In this document: in pieces, positions 25,263 to 33,405 of the stretch
How positions within the stretch are numbered: the first letter of the stretch is position 1
Layout: every line of letters begins with the position of its first letter
From: Actinomadura chibensis NBRC 106107
GTDB taxonomy: Bacteria; Actinomycetota; Actinomycetes; Streptosporangiales; Streptosporangiaceae
NCBI RefSeq assembly: GCF_001552135.1
Contig: NZ_BCQP01000048.1
Coordinates: 1 to 64,000 of the forward strand
Reading direction: 5' to 3'
DNA: 64,000 nt
Made by a program: the position numbers and the translations under genes
Notes under the pieces: generated by a model
Databases searched by the model: none
What the model was told of the DNA's origin: nothing
What the model saw: only the letters and a program-made list of their open reading frames with translations

Positions 25263-26686
25263 TCCGGCGGCTGTCGCTGCGCGTTCGGTTGTTGCTGCTG
25301 ACCGCCGGTCTGTTGCTCGCCGGGCTGGTGCTGCTCACCGCCGTCCTGTCCAACCGGCTGCAGGCGAACCTGCTCGGCCGGATGGACGGCCAGTTGCGCT
25401 CGCTCGCCACGATCGTCGCGCTCGCCCCGAACGGCGACAAGCTCGGCACCCCCAGGTCGCCGCAGGTGCTCGGCCCCGCGCTGGAGCTGCTCGGCACCCC
25501 TTACCTGGTGCTGCTGGACGGGAACGGCACGGTCGTCGACGGCATCCACGCGCCGCGCGAGGGACGCGGGGCGCTGCCGCCGCCGTCCGAGCTGCGCCGG
25601 GTCCGGGCGGACGGCTCGCCCGTCACGCTCGCGGCGGGCGACGGCTCGCAGCGCTGGCGCGCCATCGGGCTGCCGCGCCGCGACGCGACCGGCCCGGTGA
25701 TCGCCGCCGCGTCGCTCGCCGACGTCGACGCCACGGTCGGCAACGTCCGGACCTCGGGGCTCGTCGGCGGGACGGTCCTGCTGACCCTGCTGACGGTCGC
25801 GGGCTGGTTCGCGCTCGGCGGCGGCCTGCGCCCGCTGCGCAAGGTCGAGCACACCGCGGCGGCGATCGCCGAGGGCGACCTCACCCGCCGGGTGCCCGAG
25901 CTGGCCGCGTCCGGCACCGAGGTCGGACGGCTCGCCCGGTCCCTCAACACGATGCTCGGCCAGTTGGAGCGGGCGTTCGCCGACCGGGCGGCGTCCGAGG
26001 CGCGGATGCGGAACTTCGTCTCGGACGTCAGCCACGAGCTCCGCACCCCGCTGTTCGGCATCAAGGGGTCGACGGAGCTGTACCAGATGGGCGGCTCGGA
26101 CGCCGACGCGACGATCCGCCGCATCGACCGCGAGGCCGCGCGGCTGACCGTCCTGACCGAGGACCTGCTGTTCCTCGCGCAACTCGACCAGGCCCCCGAG
26201 TCGCAACTCGACCCGGCCCCCATGGATCTGCGCACCTTGGCCAACGACGCCCGCCACGACCTCAGGTCCCTGGACCCGACACGCCCGGTCGAACTCACCG
26301 GCCCGGACGGCGGGCCGCCCGGCGCGGCCCCGGTGAACGGCGACGAGGCGCGCCTCCGCCAGGTGGTCACGAACCTGGTGGGGAACGCGGTCGCCCATAC
26401 TCCGTCCGGCACACCGGTCAGAATCGGCGTAGGGGTGACGGGCGACCGCGCCATTCTCGAAGTGGCCGACGAGGGCCCGGGAATCGGCGCGGAACAGGCA
26501 AGCCGCGTATTCGACCGCTTCTACCGCGCCGACCGTTCCCGGGACCGCTCCGCCGGAGCCAACGCGGGCCTTGGCCTGGCCATAGCCCGCTCCCTGGCCC
26601 GCGCGCACGGCGGCGACATAGAACTGGAAACGTCCCTGGGCAAAGGCGCCCGCTTCCGCCTGACCCTCCCCGCCCAAGACCGCTGA
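25259..26686 (+). CDS. sensor histidine kinase
   Basis: A 475-residue membrane kinase. TM1 is at residues 10-31 and TM2 at about 170-192, flanking an extracytoplasmic domain of ~140 residues. A HAMP segment (PLRKVEHTAAAIAEGDLTRRV) leads to the H-box SHELRTP with phosphorylated H259. The ATPase part has the N-box LRQVVTNLVGNAVAHTP, G1 VADEGPGIG and G2 GLGLAIARSL. It is coupled to the response regulator by a 4-bp overlap. Signal unknown; the neighbouring ABC exporter points to a membrane-active compound as one option. Confidence 0.93.
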   Translation: MIRRLSLRVRLLLLTAGLLLAGLVLLTAVLSNRLQANLLGRMDGQLRSLATIVALAPNGDKLGTPRSPQVLGPALELLGTPYLVLLDGNGTVVDGIHAPREGRGALPPPSELRRVRADGSPVTLAAGDGSQRWRAIGLPRRDATGPVIAAASLADVDATVGNVRTSGLVGGTVLLTLLTVAGWFALGGGLRPLRKVEHTAAAIAEGDLTRRVPELAASGTEVGRLARSLNTMLGQLERAFADRAASEARMRNFVSDVSHELRTPLFGIKGSTELYQMGGSDADATIRRIDREAARLTVLTEDLLFLAQLDQAPESQLDPAPMDLRTLANDARHDLRSLDPTRPVELTGPDGGPPGAAPVNGDEARLRQVVTNLVGNAVAHTPSGTPVRIGVGVTGDRAILEVADEGPGIGAEQASRVFDRFYRADRSRDRSAGANAGLGLAIARSLARAHGGDIELETSLGKGARFRLTLPAQDR

Positions 26687-26779
26687 GCCGCCACCCGCGG
26701 ATGAGCGTCACGCGGGCCCCCGCGGCTGCTAGTGGTGGTAGGGACCCGCAGCGGGTCTGGCAGCGGAAGGGGTTCGGGC

Positions 26780-27301
26780 ATGCGGTGGAAGGTTCATTCC
26801 GAGGAGTCGATTTTCAGCGACCCTTGGCTGGAGGTCCGGCTCGCGGATGTGGAGATCACGCGGGGACGGCGGTTGCAGCATCGGGTGATCCGGTCGCGGG
26901 GTGCGAGCGCGGGCGCGGTCGTCGTCGACGCCGAACGGCGGGTGCTGCTGGAATGGCGGCACCGGTTCATCACCGACGCCTGGGGTTACGAGATCCCGAT
27001 CGGCGGCGTCGAGGAGGGCGAGACTCCGGCCGAGGCCGCCGCTCGGGAAGTGGAAGAGGAGACGGGCTGGCGGCCGGGGGCGATGCGGCCGTTCACCGTC
27101 GTCCATCCGACGCCCGGCATCAGCGATTCGCGGCATCACATCTTCTGGGCGGACGGCGCCACCCGTATTGGCGCGCCCGCCGACGACTGGGAGTCCGAGC
27201 GCGTCGAATGGGTGCCGCTCGCCGAAATACGCGGCTTGGTCGAGGCCGGGAAGATCGTCAGTGGTACGAGCATGGCGGCCCTCCTCCTCGCCGCCCGCTG
27301 A
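26780..27301 (+). CDS. Nudix hydrolase (ADP-ribose pyrophosphatase type)
   Basis: A 173-residue hydrolase with a complete Nudix box at about residues 75-97: G-x5-E-x7-REVEEETGW, with E92-E94 as metal ligands. The preceding WGYEIPIGG segment is typical of ADP-ribose/NADH-type members. It probably hydrolyses a nucleoside diphosphate linked to another moiety. ATG 26780 follows GGAAGGGG. Downstream genes start 103 bp later with their own ribosome-binding sites, so operon membership is uncertain. Confidence 0.88.
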   Translation: MRWKVHSEESIFSDPWLEVRLADVEITRGRRLQHRVIRSRGASAGAVVVDAERRVLLEWRHRFITDAWGYEIPIGGVEEGETPAEAAAREVEEETGWRPGAMRPFTVVHPTPGISDSRHHIFWADGATRIGAPADDWESERVEWVPLAEIRGLVEAGKIVSGTSMAALLLAAR

Positions 27302-27403
27302 GGGTCGGAGCACCCCCCAAGTTTGGGGATACGCCTTTGGTCGCCGGTCAGTGACGCTTGGGTGCACATCGCGACAGCGGAAACGACAACGGCGGAGGCA
27401 CCG

Positions 27404-27814
27404 ATGAACGATGCTTCAAGCGATCCCGGCGACGAGGTCGTTGTGAACGGAACCAAGGGCGGCCATTTCTTTCCCGGACCCGACCGGCCGGAAGCGGCGG
27501 TGGAATTCGCGCGGCGGCAGGCCGGGGCCGTCCGGTCGGAGCCCGTGCTCGCGTCGCACCGCGCGGCCGCCGCGGCCTGGCTGCACGAGAACGCCGACGA
27601 GTTCCGGGACGACCCCGGGGCGCTCATCGACGCGGTCATCGCGCGGGCGACGGCCCGTCCCGACCAGAAGACGCTGCTGGAGACGCACGCGCTGCTGACC
27701 GAACTGGGCCGGGACGCCGAGCTCTCGGCTCTGATCACCGAGCGGCTGACCGACGACGTCATGCGGCGGGTGTTCCGGCTCAGCGCCGCCGGCCACCGCG
27801 CCGCGGAGGGCTGA
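27404..27814 (+). CDS. unrecognised small protein, first gene of a two-gene unit
   Basis: A 136-residue soluble protein I do not recognise. The N-terminus is acidic (DPGDEVVVNGTKGGHFFPGPD) and the rest is helical (AAVEFARRQAGAV, AAAAAWLHENADEF, LLETHALLTELGRDAELSALI). It lacks a signal peptide. ATG 27404 follows GGCGGAGG. Only 3 bp separate its stop from the next gene, so they are likely coupled. The companion may be a crystallin-like protein, so this one could be a chaperone or immunity partner; that is inference. Confidence 0.6.
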   Translation: MNDASSDPGDEVVVNGTKGGHFFPGPDRPEAAVEFARRQAGAVRSEPVLASHRAAAAAWLHENADEFRDDPGALIDAVIARATARPDQKTLLETHALLTELGRDAELSALITERLTDDVMRRVFRLSAAGHRAAEG

Positions 27815-27817
27815 GCG

Positions 27818-28684
27818 ATGTCCGTTCAGGCGACCACCATTCTCTACAAGGGCCGCGACCAGACCGGCGAAACCAAGTACGGCTATCTCGCTCAGGACGA
27901 CCGGTACGGCCACGAGAACGGTCGCGACCTCCAGGACACCGGCTTCTACGAGCAGATCCAGTCCGTGCGGCTGTTCGACTCGTCGGTGCAGGACGTCTGC
28001 CAACTTTTCTTCACGGGCGACCAGTACGACAACGTCTACCAGTCGTGGTACGCGCTCAAGGGAAGAGGTCTTCTGAACATCACGGGAAACTGGGGCCCCG
28101 TGCGCAGTTATCTGCTGGTCGCCACGTCCCGGGACGGGGAGAACGAACTCAGGCTGAGCTACCGCGACCTGTTCTTCCAGCAATGGATCAGCATGATCGA
28201 CGAGATGAAGGGCGACTCCATTCGCCGGGACGTCGACCCCGTTCTCACGTGGGAGATGTTCCCCACCGACCCGAGGTACCGATCGCTCGACCCGAAACTG
28301 ACCTACCTCAAGGTCCACCAGGATCTCATGGCGCTCGTCCCGTCGCCGTACACCGACTACCACGTCTGGATGGAGTACTGGATCTACCTTTATCCCAGCG
28401 GCACGGGCGTGCGCGCGCACGTCCCGCAGTACGGGTGGTACGTCGACGGCGGCGCCCTGCACGACAACGTCCGCGACCGTTTCGTCTGGCGGGTGCGCGA
28501 CGGAGCCGCGACGCTGCAGAACAAGGTCAACGAGAAACTCGCGCAATTCGACGGAATCGCCCCGAACGGCGTCCACGACGTGTACTACCTGCCGGGCAGG
28601 GTCCTCAAGCCGCCGACCCATACCGGTTTCACCGACGGCAACCTGACCACCAGCGATATCACCATCGTCGCGACCGCGCGATAG
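27818..28684 (+). CDS. unrecognised protein with possible beta/gamma-crystallin-like N-domain
   Basis: A 288-residue soluble protein with many Tyr, Trp and Asp residues. Residues ~1-105 resemble a Greek-key module (TILYKGRDQTG, FYEQIQSVRLFDSS, LFFTGDQYDNVYQ, WGPVRSYLLVA), the spacing seen in beta/gamma-crystallins. The last ~180 residues (DLFFQQWISMIDEMKGDSI, YTDYHVWMEYWIYLYP, GNLTTSDITIVATAR) match nothing I know. It lacks a secretion signal. The gene is co-directional with, and 3 bp after, the 27404 gene. GC and codon usage fit the host. It is a candidate unknown family. Confidence 0.55.
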   Translation: MSVQATTILYKGRDQTGETKYGYLAQDDRYGHENGRDLQDTGFYEQIQSVRLFDSSVQDVCQLFFTGDQYDNVYQSWYALKGRGLLNITGNWGPVRSYLLVATSRDGENELRLSYRDLFFQQWISMIDEMKGDSIRRDVDPVLTWEMFPTDPRYRSLDPKLTYLKVHQDLMALVPSPYTDYHVWMEYWIYLYPSGTGVRAHVPQYGWYVDGGALHDNVRDRFVWRVRDGAATLQNKVNEKLAQFDGIAPNGVHDVYYLPGRVLKPPTHTGFTDGNLTTSDITIVATAR

Positions 28685-28723
28685 TCCGTTACCGCGGCAT
28701 TGGACGGGACGAGAGTCCGGCGG

Positions 28724-29233
28724 TTACTCCTCCTTGAGCGCGGCGAGGCCGCGACCGGCCAGCACTTTCGTCCCGGGACCGGCGGCGGCGCCCGGCCCAG
28801 GCAATACCTTCACGCTGTCGGCGGTCACCGGTTCCCCGCACGACGAGCAGGCGACCTGGGGCGTGAATTCGGCGCCGCAGTCGCGGTGCAGCAGGCGCGC
28901 CGGCGGGCCGCCCGCCGGCGTCGCCCATTTGTCGCCCCAGGCCATCAGCGCCATCAGCACCGGCACGAGTTCGCGGCCCGCTTCGGTGAGGTGGTACTCG
29001 TGGCGCGGCGGCCGTTCCCGGTAGGCCCTGCGCTCCACGATCCCGTCCGCGACCAGGGCCTCCAGGCGGCGGGTGAGCAGGTTGCGGGAGATGCCGAGGT
29101 TCTCGGCGATGTCGTCGAACCGGCGCAGGCCGAGGTAGAGGTCGCGGACGATCAGCGGCGTCCACCACTCGCCGACGCGCTCCAGGGTCTGCCCGATCGA
29201 GCAGTGCATCTCAGCGAAGCTGGTCCGTTGCAT
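28724..29233 (-). CDS. HxlR-family transcriptional regulator
   Basis: A 169-residue regulator. The N-terminal MQRTSFAEMHCSIGQTLE segment is characteristic of HxlR proteins and includes the conserved Cys. The winged helix follows (WWTPLIVRDLYLGLRRFDDI, GISRNLLTRRLEALV). The C-terminal 50 residues carry two Cys pairs (RDCG, CSSCGEP), which could bind a metal or sense redox. ATG 29233 is chosen over a GTG at 29269 because family members begin there. It is divergent from a tautomerase gene, and the spacer carries a perfect inverted repeat suitable as its operator. Confidence 0.85.
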   Translation of the reverse strand: MQRTSFAEMHCSIGQTLERVGEWWTPLIVRDLYLGLRRFDDIAENLGISRNLLTRRLEALVADGIVERRAYRERPPRHEYHLTEAGRELVPVLMALMAWGDKWATPAGGPPARLLHRDCGAEFTPQVACSSCGEPVTADSVKVLPGPGAAAGPGTKVLAGRGLAALKEE

Positions 29234-29258
29234 GCCTCCGAGTGTAGTGGGTTGATTG

Positions 29259-29301
29259 ATTGAACTCACTGTTGTACGGTCCGAGCAGGGGAGAGTTCAA
29301 T
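29259..29301. promoter_or_regulatory. 9-bp inverted repeat in the HxlR-tautomerase spacer
   Basis: ATTGAACTC (29259-29267) and GAGTTCAAT (29293-29301) are exact inverted copies, arm centres 34 bp apart and symmetrically placed between the divergent starts. A HxlR dimer or pair of dimers could bind here and control both genes. Confidence 0.55.
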
Positions 29302-29315
29302 GAGAGGACTGACTC

Positions 29316-29750
29316 GTGCCGTTCGTGGAGCTGTTCGTCCGCAGGGGTTCGCTCGACCAGGCCCGCCGCGAGGAGATCGGGGGACGCCTGGTCTCCGAGG
29401 TGATGGTCGCCGAGGGCGCGCCGGACACCGAGGCCGCCAGGTCCATTTCCTGGCTCGTGGTGAATGAGATCGACGCCTGGTTCGTGGGCGGAAAGCCGTT
29501 GTCCGCCGAGGAGAAGCCGAAATACGTGGTGCGGGTCGGCGTCCCCGCCGGTTCCATGGACGACGACAAGCGCCTGGAGATCGTGCGGCGCGTCACCAAG
29601 GTGCTCGCGGACGCCGACGACGATCCAGGACGTTTCGCCGAAGCGACCAGCGCCTGGGTCCATATCAACGAGGTTCCCGAAGGGAACTGGGGCGCCCGCG
29701 GGGAGATCGTGCGCTTCGAGGACATCGTGGAGCACGTGATCAACGGCTAG
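29316..29750 (+). CDS. tautomerase-superfamily protein (Pro-1 type)
   Basis: A 144-residue protein beginning with MPFVELFVRRG, so after Met removal the N-terminal residue is Pro-1, the catalytic base of 4-oxalocrotonate tautomerase and MIF families. It is about twice the length of 4-OT (62 residues), consistent with a fused two-unit protein. A second conserved stretch is KPKYVVRVGVPAGS. GTG 29316 is preceded by GAGAGGA. The divergent HxlR gene and inverted repeat suggest inducible control. Substrate unknown. Confidence 0.75.
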   Translation: MPFVELFVRRGSLDQARREEIGGRLVSEVMVAEGAPDTEAARSISWLVVNEIDAWFVGGKPLSAEEKPKYVVRVGVPAGSMDDDKRLEIVRRVTKVLADADDDPGRFAEATSAWVHINEVPEGNWGARGEIVRFEDIVEHVING

Positions 29751-30630
29751 CGCGAGGCGGCGCTTGGACCTTGCCGATCCCAAGGGTGTTCTGCGCGGGC
29801 ATCAGCCCGGTCTCCAGGACCTTGACGAGGATCGGCATCGTCAGTTCCGCCAGCCGGTCGGCCTTCTCCCGGCCGAGCGTCCGCCAGGGCTCGTAGGCGA
29901 GGTCGTCGGTGCTCCGCTCGACGGATTCGCGCAGCTCGCGTCCGCGATCGGTGGCGGTCCCGTCGGCGCGGACGAGCCCCCGGGACGCGAGCCGGTCGCG
30001 GGCGGCGGACCATTCGGCGTCCGTCCAGCCGCGGCTCGCGAACGTCTCGGCGGACGCGGCGCCGATCGCGGCGAACGACACGAGCGCCTCGGCCGGGTCG
30101 AGCCCGTGGGCGAGCAGCGCGGCGACGTGCCCGTCCCCGCGCTGCTCGCGCAGGATGCCGATCGCGTGCCAGAGGACGAGGTGCGGCGCGTCCGGCCAGT
30201 CCAGGTCGGCGTTGGCGGCGGCGAGCGGGCGCCCGGCGGTGCTCGCCGCCTCGGCGGCGGCCCGGGCGAGGTCGGCGGCCTCCGCCAGCGCCGGGTCGGC
30301 GATGCCGTCGCCGAGGAGCGTCCGGTACATCCGGTCGACGGCGCGGAGGCGGGCCTCTAGCACCCGGTCCGGCGCGGCGACCGCCCAGGCCGCCGGGACG
30401 TGCGCGCCGACCGTCCGCGGGCTGAAGCTGTAGAAGGCGGCCGCGACCAGCGCGGACCCGGCGGCCCCGAGCGGCGCGGCGCGCCAGGCGAAATAGCTGG
30501 GCCAGCGGGTGTCCACCGTGTAGCCGAGGGCCTCCGCCTCGGCGAACACGTCGGGCGAGTACCAGAACAGGGCGTGCACGGGTTCGAGCTGATGCCACAT
30601 CCGCCGCGCCAGCGCGGGATCGTCCGCCAT
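29740..30630 (-). CDS. SCO6745-family protein
   Basis: A 296-residue helical protein similar in layout to the SCO6745 family of actinomycetes. An N-terminal part has RMWHQLEPVHALFWYSP and AFYSFSPRTVGAHVPAAWA. A C-terminal wing has GLVRADGTATDRGRELRESVE, which reads like a MarR-type winged helix. It may sense a ligand or be an enzyme; the family is uncharacterised. The ATG at 30630 opens the conserved MADDPALARRMW start. The 3' end overlaps that of the tautomerase gene by 11 bp, tail to tail. Confidence 0.7.
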   Translation of the reverse strand: MADDPALARRMWHQLEPVHALFWYSPDVFAEAEALGYTVDTRWPSYFAWRAAPLGAAGSALVAAAFYSFSPRTVGAHVPAAWAVAAPDRVLEARLRAVDRMYRTLLGDGIADPALAEAADLARAAAEAASTAGRPLAAANADLDWPDAPHLVLWHAIGILREQRGDGHVAALLAHGLDPAEALVSFAAIGAASAETFASRGWTDAEWSAARDRLASRGLVRADGTATDRGRELRESVERSTDDLAYEPWRTLGREKADRLAELTMPILVKVLETGLMPAQNTLGIGKVQAPPRASR

Positions 30631-30739
30631 CACCGGACTCCTCTCAATCTTGACACTGACAAGACTAGCGTGCCACGGCACCGGTCGCGCCGGTCCCGGC
30701 GGGTCCCCTCCCGAGGCCCCCGCAGTAAGCTGGCCGGTC

Positions 30740-31330
30740 ATGGCGGTGCCCGGAGGTCTGCGCGAACGCAAGAAGGAGGCGACGCGCCGCGCCCTGCACG
30801 CGGCCGCGATGCGCCTCACCGCGGAGCACGGCCTGGACGACGTCACCGTGGAGGCCATCGCCGACGCCGCGGGCGTCTCCCGCCGGACGTTCTCCAACTA
30901 TTTCGGCGGCAAGGAGGAAGCACTTCTGTACGGCGCGGAACGCCGAATGGCCGCCCTTCTCGCGGCCTTCGAGTCGCGTCCCGCCGACGAATCCTCCTGG
31001 ACGGCCCTGCGCGCCGCGCTGAGCGCATTGCGAGAAAGGCCGGAAGAACCCGATCCGCAATGGGCGGCGCAGGCCCGGCTGGCCCGGGAGCACCCGTCCG
31101 TCCTGGCCCGCCTGCTCCGCCAGTACGCCGAGTTCGAACGCCGTCTGGCCGACCTCATCGCCGCCCGCTCGGACCTCCCGCCCGGCGACGTCCGCTCCCG
31201 CGTCATGGCGGGCGCCTTCATGACGGCCCTCCGCATAGCCGCCTCGACGGGCATAGAAGAACGCCCCCTCCGCCCCCTCACCGAACTGGCCGAAGAAACG
31301 CTCACCGAAATGGCCCGCCCCTTCGACTGA
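30740..31330 (+). CDS. TetR-family regulator
   Basis: A 196-residue regulator. The helix-turn-helix is at residues ~18-60: RRALHAAAMRLTAEHGLDDVTVEAIADAAGVSRRTFSNYFGGKEEAL. The C-terminal helical domain shows no identifiable ligand site. It is divergent from the SCO6745-family gene (109 bp apart) and may control it. The ATG at 30740 follows a weak GGCCGG site, so the true start could be slightly different. Confidence 0.85.
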   Translation: MAVPGGLRERKKEATRRALHAAAMRLTAEHGLDDVTVEAIADAAGVSRRTFSNYFGGKEEALLYGAERRMAALLAAFESRPADESSWTALRAALSALRERPEEPDPQWAAQARLAREHPSVLARLLRQYAEFERRLADLIAARSDLPPGDVRSRVMAGAFMTALRIAASTGIEERPLRPLTELAEETLTEMARPFD

Positions 31331-31358
31331 CCGGCTAAGGGCCGCCGCCGCCATTCCG

Positions 31359-32330
31359 TCAGCGTGCCAACTGGTCGCCGAGTGGGGTCCGGTGATAGAG
31401 GACGCGGCGGCCTTGGCGGGTGCGGGTCACCAGGCCCGAGTTGTAAAGGACGCGCAGGTGTTGGGATACGGCGCTTGGCGTGACCCTCAGGTGATGGGCT
31501 AGTTCCACCGTCGCCAGTGGCTCTTCCAGAAGGCGGAGCAGTCGGGCTTTCGGTTCGCCTATCAGGGCGGCGAGTGCGGCCGGGACGGGGGCGGGCGCTG
31601 GGCTCCACAGGGTCGCCACTGCGCGGCAGGGGTAGGCGAGCAGCGGGGGTTCGGTGGGGCTGACCGGCGGGGCCGGGCGGTGCGCGAACACCGACGGGAT
31701 CAGCAGCAGGCCCCGCCCGGACGCCGCGACGCGGTGTTCGGCGATCGTCCTGTCGATCGTGAGCACTCCGTCCCGCCAGCGCAGGTCGGGATGCATGTCG
31801 GAGAACAGCAGGCGCGCGCCGCCCAGGGCGAGACGGCGGGCGCGGTAGGTCATGTCCGCCTCCATCACCAGCCGCATCCGCGGCCAGACCGGCTCGACGG
31901 CGAGCCGCCAGTACCGGCGCAGGACGTCGCGGATCGCGTCGCCGAGCCGGGCCACGGACGCGTCGTCACCCGCGGCCGCGCGCAGCGGCCCGGGCAGCGG
32001 GCCCGGCGCGTGCGCGGCGACCAGGTCACGGCGCATCACCTCGGGACGGCAGCGGCGGACGGCGGCCAGCTCGTCCTCGAACGCCGGGGCGAACACCGCC
32101 GGCGGCGGCGTCAGGAAGTCGGGCAGGGCGAGGCGCCGTCCGATCAGGGACATCAGCAGGGCCGTGTCGAGCGCGCCGAGCCGTCCGAGCACCGATCCGC
32201 GCCACGGCCGGTGCGGCGCGGACAGGCCGGGGTCGCGCAGCACCCGCAGGCTGAGCACGGCCTCCTGCAGCGGCGAGACCGTGAACCGGGCGGCGGCGAG
32301 GTCCTCGACGCCGAGCACGAAGCTGATCAT
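31359..32330 (-). CDS. ArsR-like winged-helix regulator with DUF5937-type N-domain
   Basis: A 323-residue regulator. Residues 1-230 resemble the DUF5937 family (MISFVLGVEDLAAARFTVSPLQEAV, then a long helical body). The C-terminal ~80 residues are an ArsR winged helix (KARLLRLLEEPLATVELAHHL, TPSAVSQHLRVLYNSGLVTRT). The ATG at 32330 gives the usual family start; an in-frame ATG at 32351 adds seven residues. It is divergent from the agmatinase-family gene and may control it. Confidence 0.8.
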   Translation of the reverse strand: MISFVLGVEDLAAARFTVSPLQEAVLSLRVLRDPGLSAPHRPWRGSVLGRLGALDTALLMSLIGRRLALPDFLTPPPAVFAPAFEDELAAVRRCRPEVMRRDLVAAHAPGPLPGPLRAAAGDDASVARLGDAIRDVLRRYWRLAVEPVWPRMRLVMEADMTYRARRLALGGARLLFSDMHPDLRWRDGVLTIDRTIAEHRVAASGRGLLLIPSVFAHRPAPPVSPTEPPLLAYPCRAVATLWSPAPAPVPAALAALIGEPKARLLRLLEEPLATVELAHHLRVTPSAVSQHLRVLYNSGLVTRTRQGRRVLYHRTPLGDQLAR

Positions 32331-32385
32331 TAAGCCGCACGCTACCTTCATCGACAGCGGCCCGCCGCCGTCGTGGACTGGCGGC

Positions 32386-33399
32386 ATGACACGCGAAACA
32401 CCCGGAACGGGCCGTCCCGTCCCGCCGCCCGGGATGCGGGCCCAGCTCGACTCGTCCTCCTACATGGGAGTGCCCACGTTCGGGTTGCGCCCGCATCTGA
32501 CCGAGCCCGGACAACTGGACGAGTGGGCGCCCGACGTCGCCGTGATCGGGGCGCCGTGGGACGACAACACCACCAACCGTCCCGGCGCCAGGTTCGGCCC
32601 GCGCGCGCTCCGCGCGAACGCCTATGACGCGGGCAGCTACCACCTCGACCTGGAGATCGAGATCTTCGACCACCTGTGCGTGGTCGACTACGGGGACGCG
32701 ATCGTCTCGCCGGGGGTGTGGGAGCCGTCCCGCGCGGCGATCCACCGGCGGGTGCTGGACGTCGCGAGCCGCGGCATCGTCCCCGTGGTGATCGGCGGCG
32801 ACCACTCGGTGACGTGGCCGAGCGGGACGGCGGTCGCCGACCACCACGGCCACGGCAGGATCGGGATGGTCCACTTCGACGCGCACGCCGACACGGCGGA
32901 CGTCCTGCGCGGCAACCTCGCCGGCCACGGGACGCCGATGCGGCGGCTGATCGAGTCGGGCGCGATCGCGGGACGGGACTTCGTGCAGATCGGCCTGCGC
33001 GGCTACTGGCCCCCGCCCGACGTGCAGGAGTGGATGCGCGAGCAGGGCATGCGGCACCACACCATGCAGGAGATCTGGGAGCGCGGGATCAAGGACGTGA
33101 TGGACGACGCGATCGCCGAGGCGGGCGACGGCACCGACGGGATCTACCTGTCGATCGACATCGACGTGCTCGACCCCGGTTTCGCGCCGGGCACCGGGAC
33201 GCCCGAGCCCGGCGGCCTCGCGCCGGTCGACCTGCTCCGGGCCGTCCGCGAGGTCGCGTTGCGGACGAACGTGGTGGCCGTGGACGTCACCGAGGTCTGC
33301 CCGCCCTACGACCACGCGGATCTGACCGTCAACAACGCCCACCGCCTGATCTGGGAGACCCTCGCGGGGCTCGCCTACAAGAAGCGCTCCGGTCGCTGA
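32386..33399 (+). CDS. agmatinase/guanidino-acid ureohydrolase family protein
   Basis: A 337-residue ureohydrolase. All three metal motifs are present: GGDHS at residues 137-141, DAHAD at 165-169 and SIDIDVLDP near 250. These ligate two manganese ions. The family splits agmatine, guanidinobutyrate, guanidinopropionate or related compounds into urea and an amine; this member cannot be assigned safely. ATG 32386 opens MTRETPGTGRP. The divergent ArsR/DUF5937 gene ahead is a possible regulator. The next gene is convergent, 7 bp away. Confidence 0.88.
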   Translation: MTRETPGTGRPVPPPGMRAQLDSSSYMGVPTFGLRPHLTEPGQLDEWAPDVAVIGAPWDDNTTNRPGARFGPRALRANAYDAGSYHLDLEIEIFDHLCVVDYGDAIVSPGVWEPSRAAIHRRVLDVASRGIVPVVIGGDHSVTWPSGTAVADHHGHGRIGMVHFDAHADTADVLRGNLAGHGTPMRRLIESGAIAGRDFVQIGLRGYWPPPDVQEWMREQGMRHHTMQEIWERGIKDVMDDAIAEAGDGTDGIYLSIDIDVLDPGFAPGTGTPEPGGLAPVDLLRAVREVALRTNVVAVDVTEVCPPYDHADLTVNNAHRLIWETLAGLAYKKRSGR

Positions 33400-33405
33400 C
33401 GCGGC

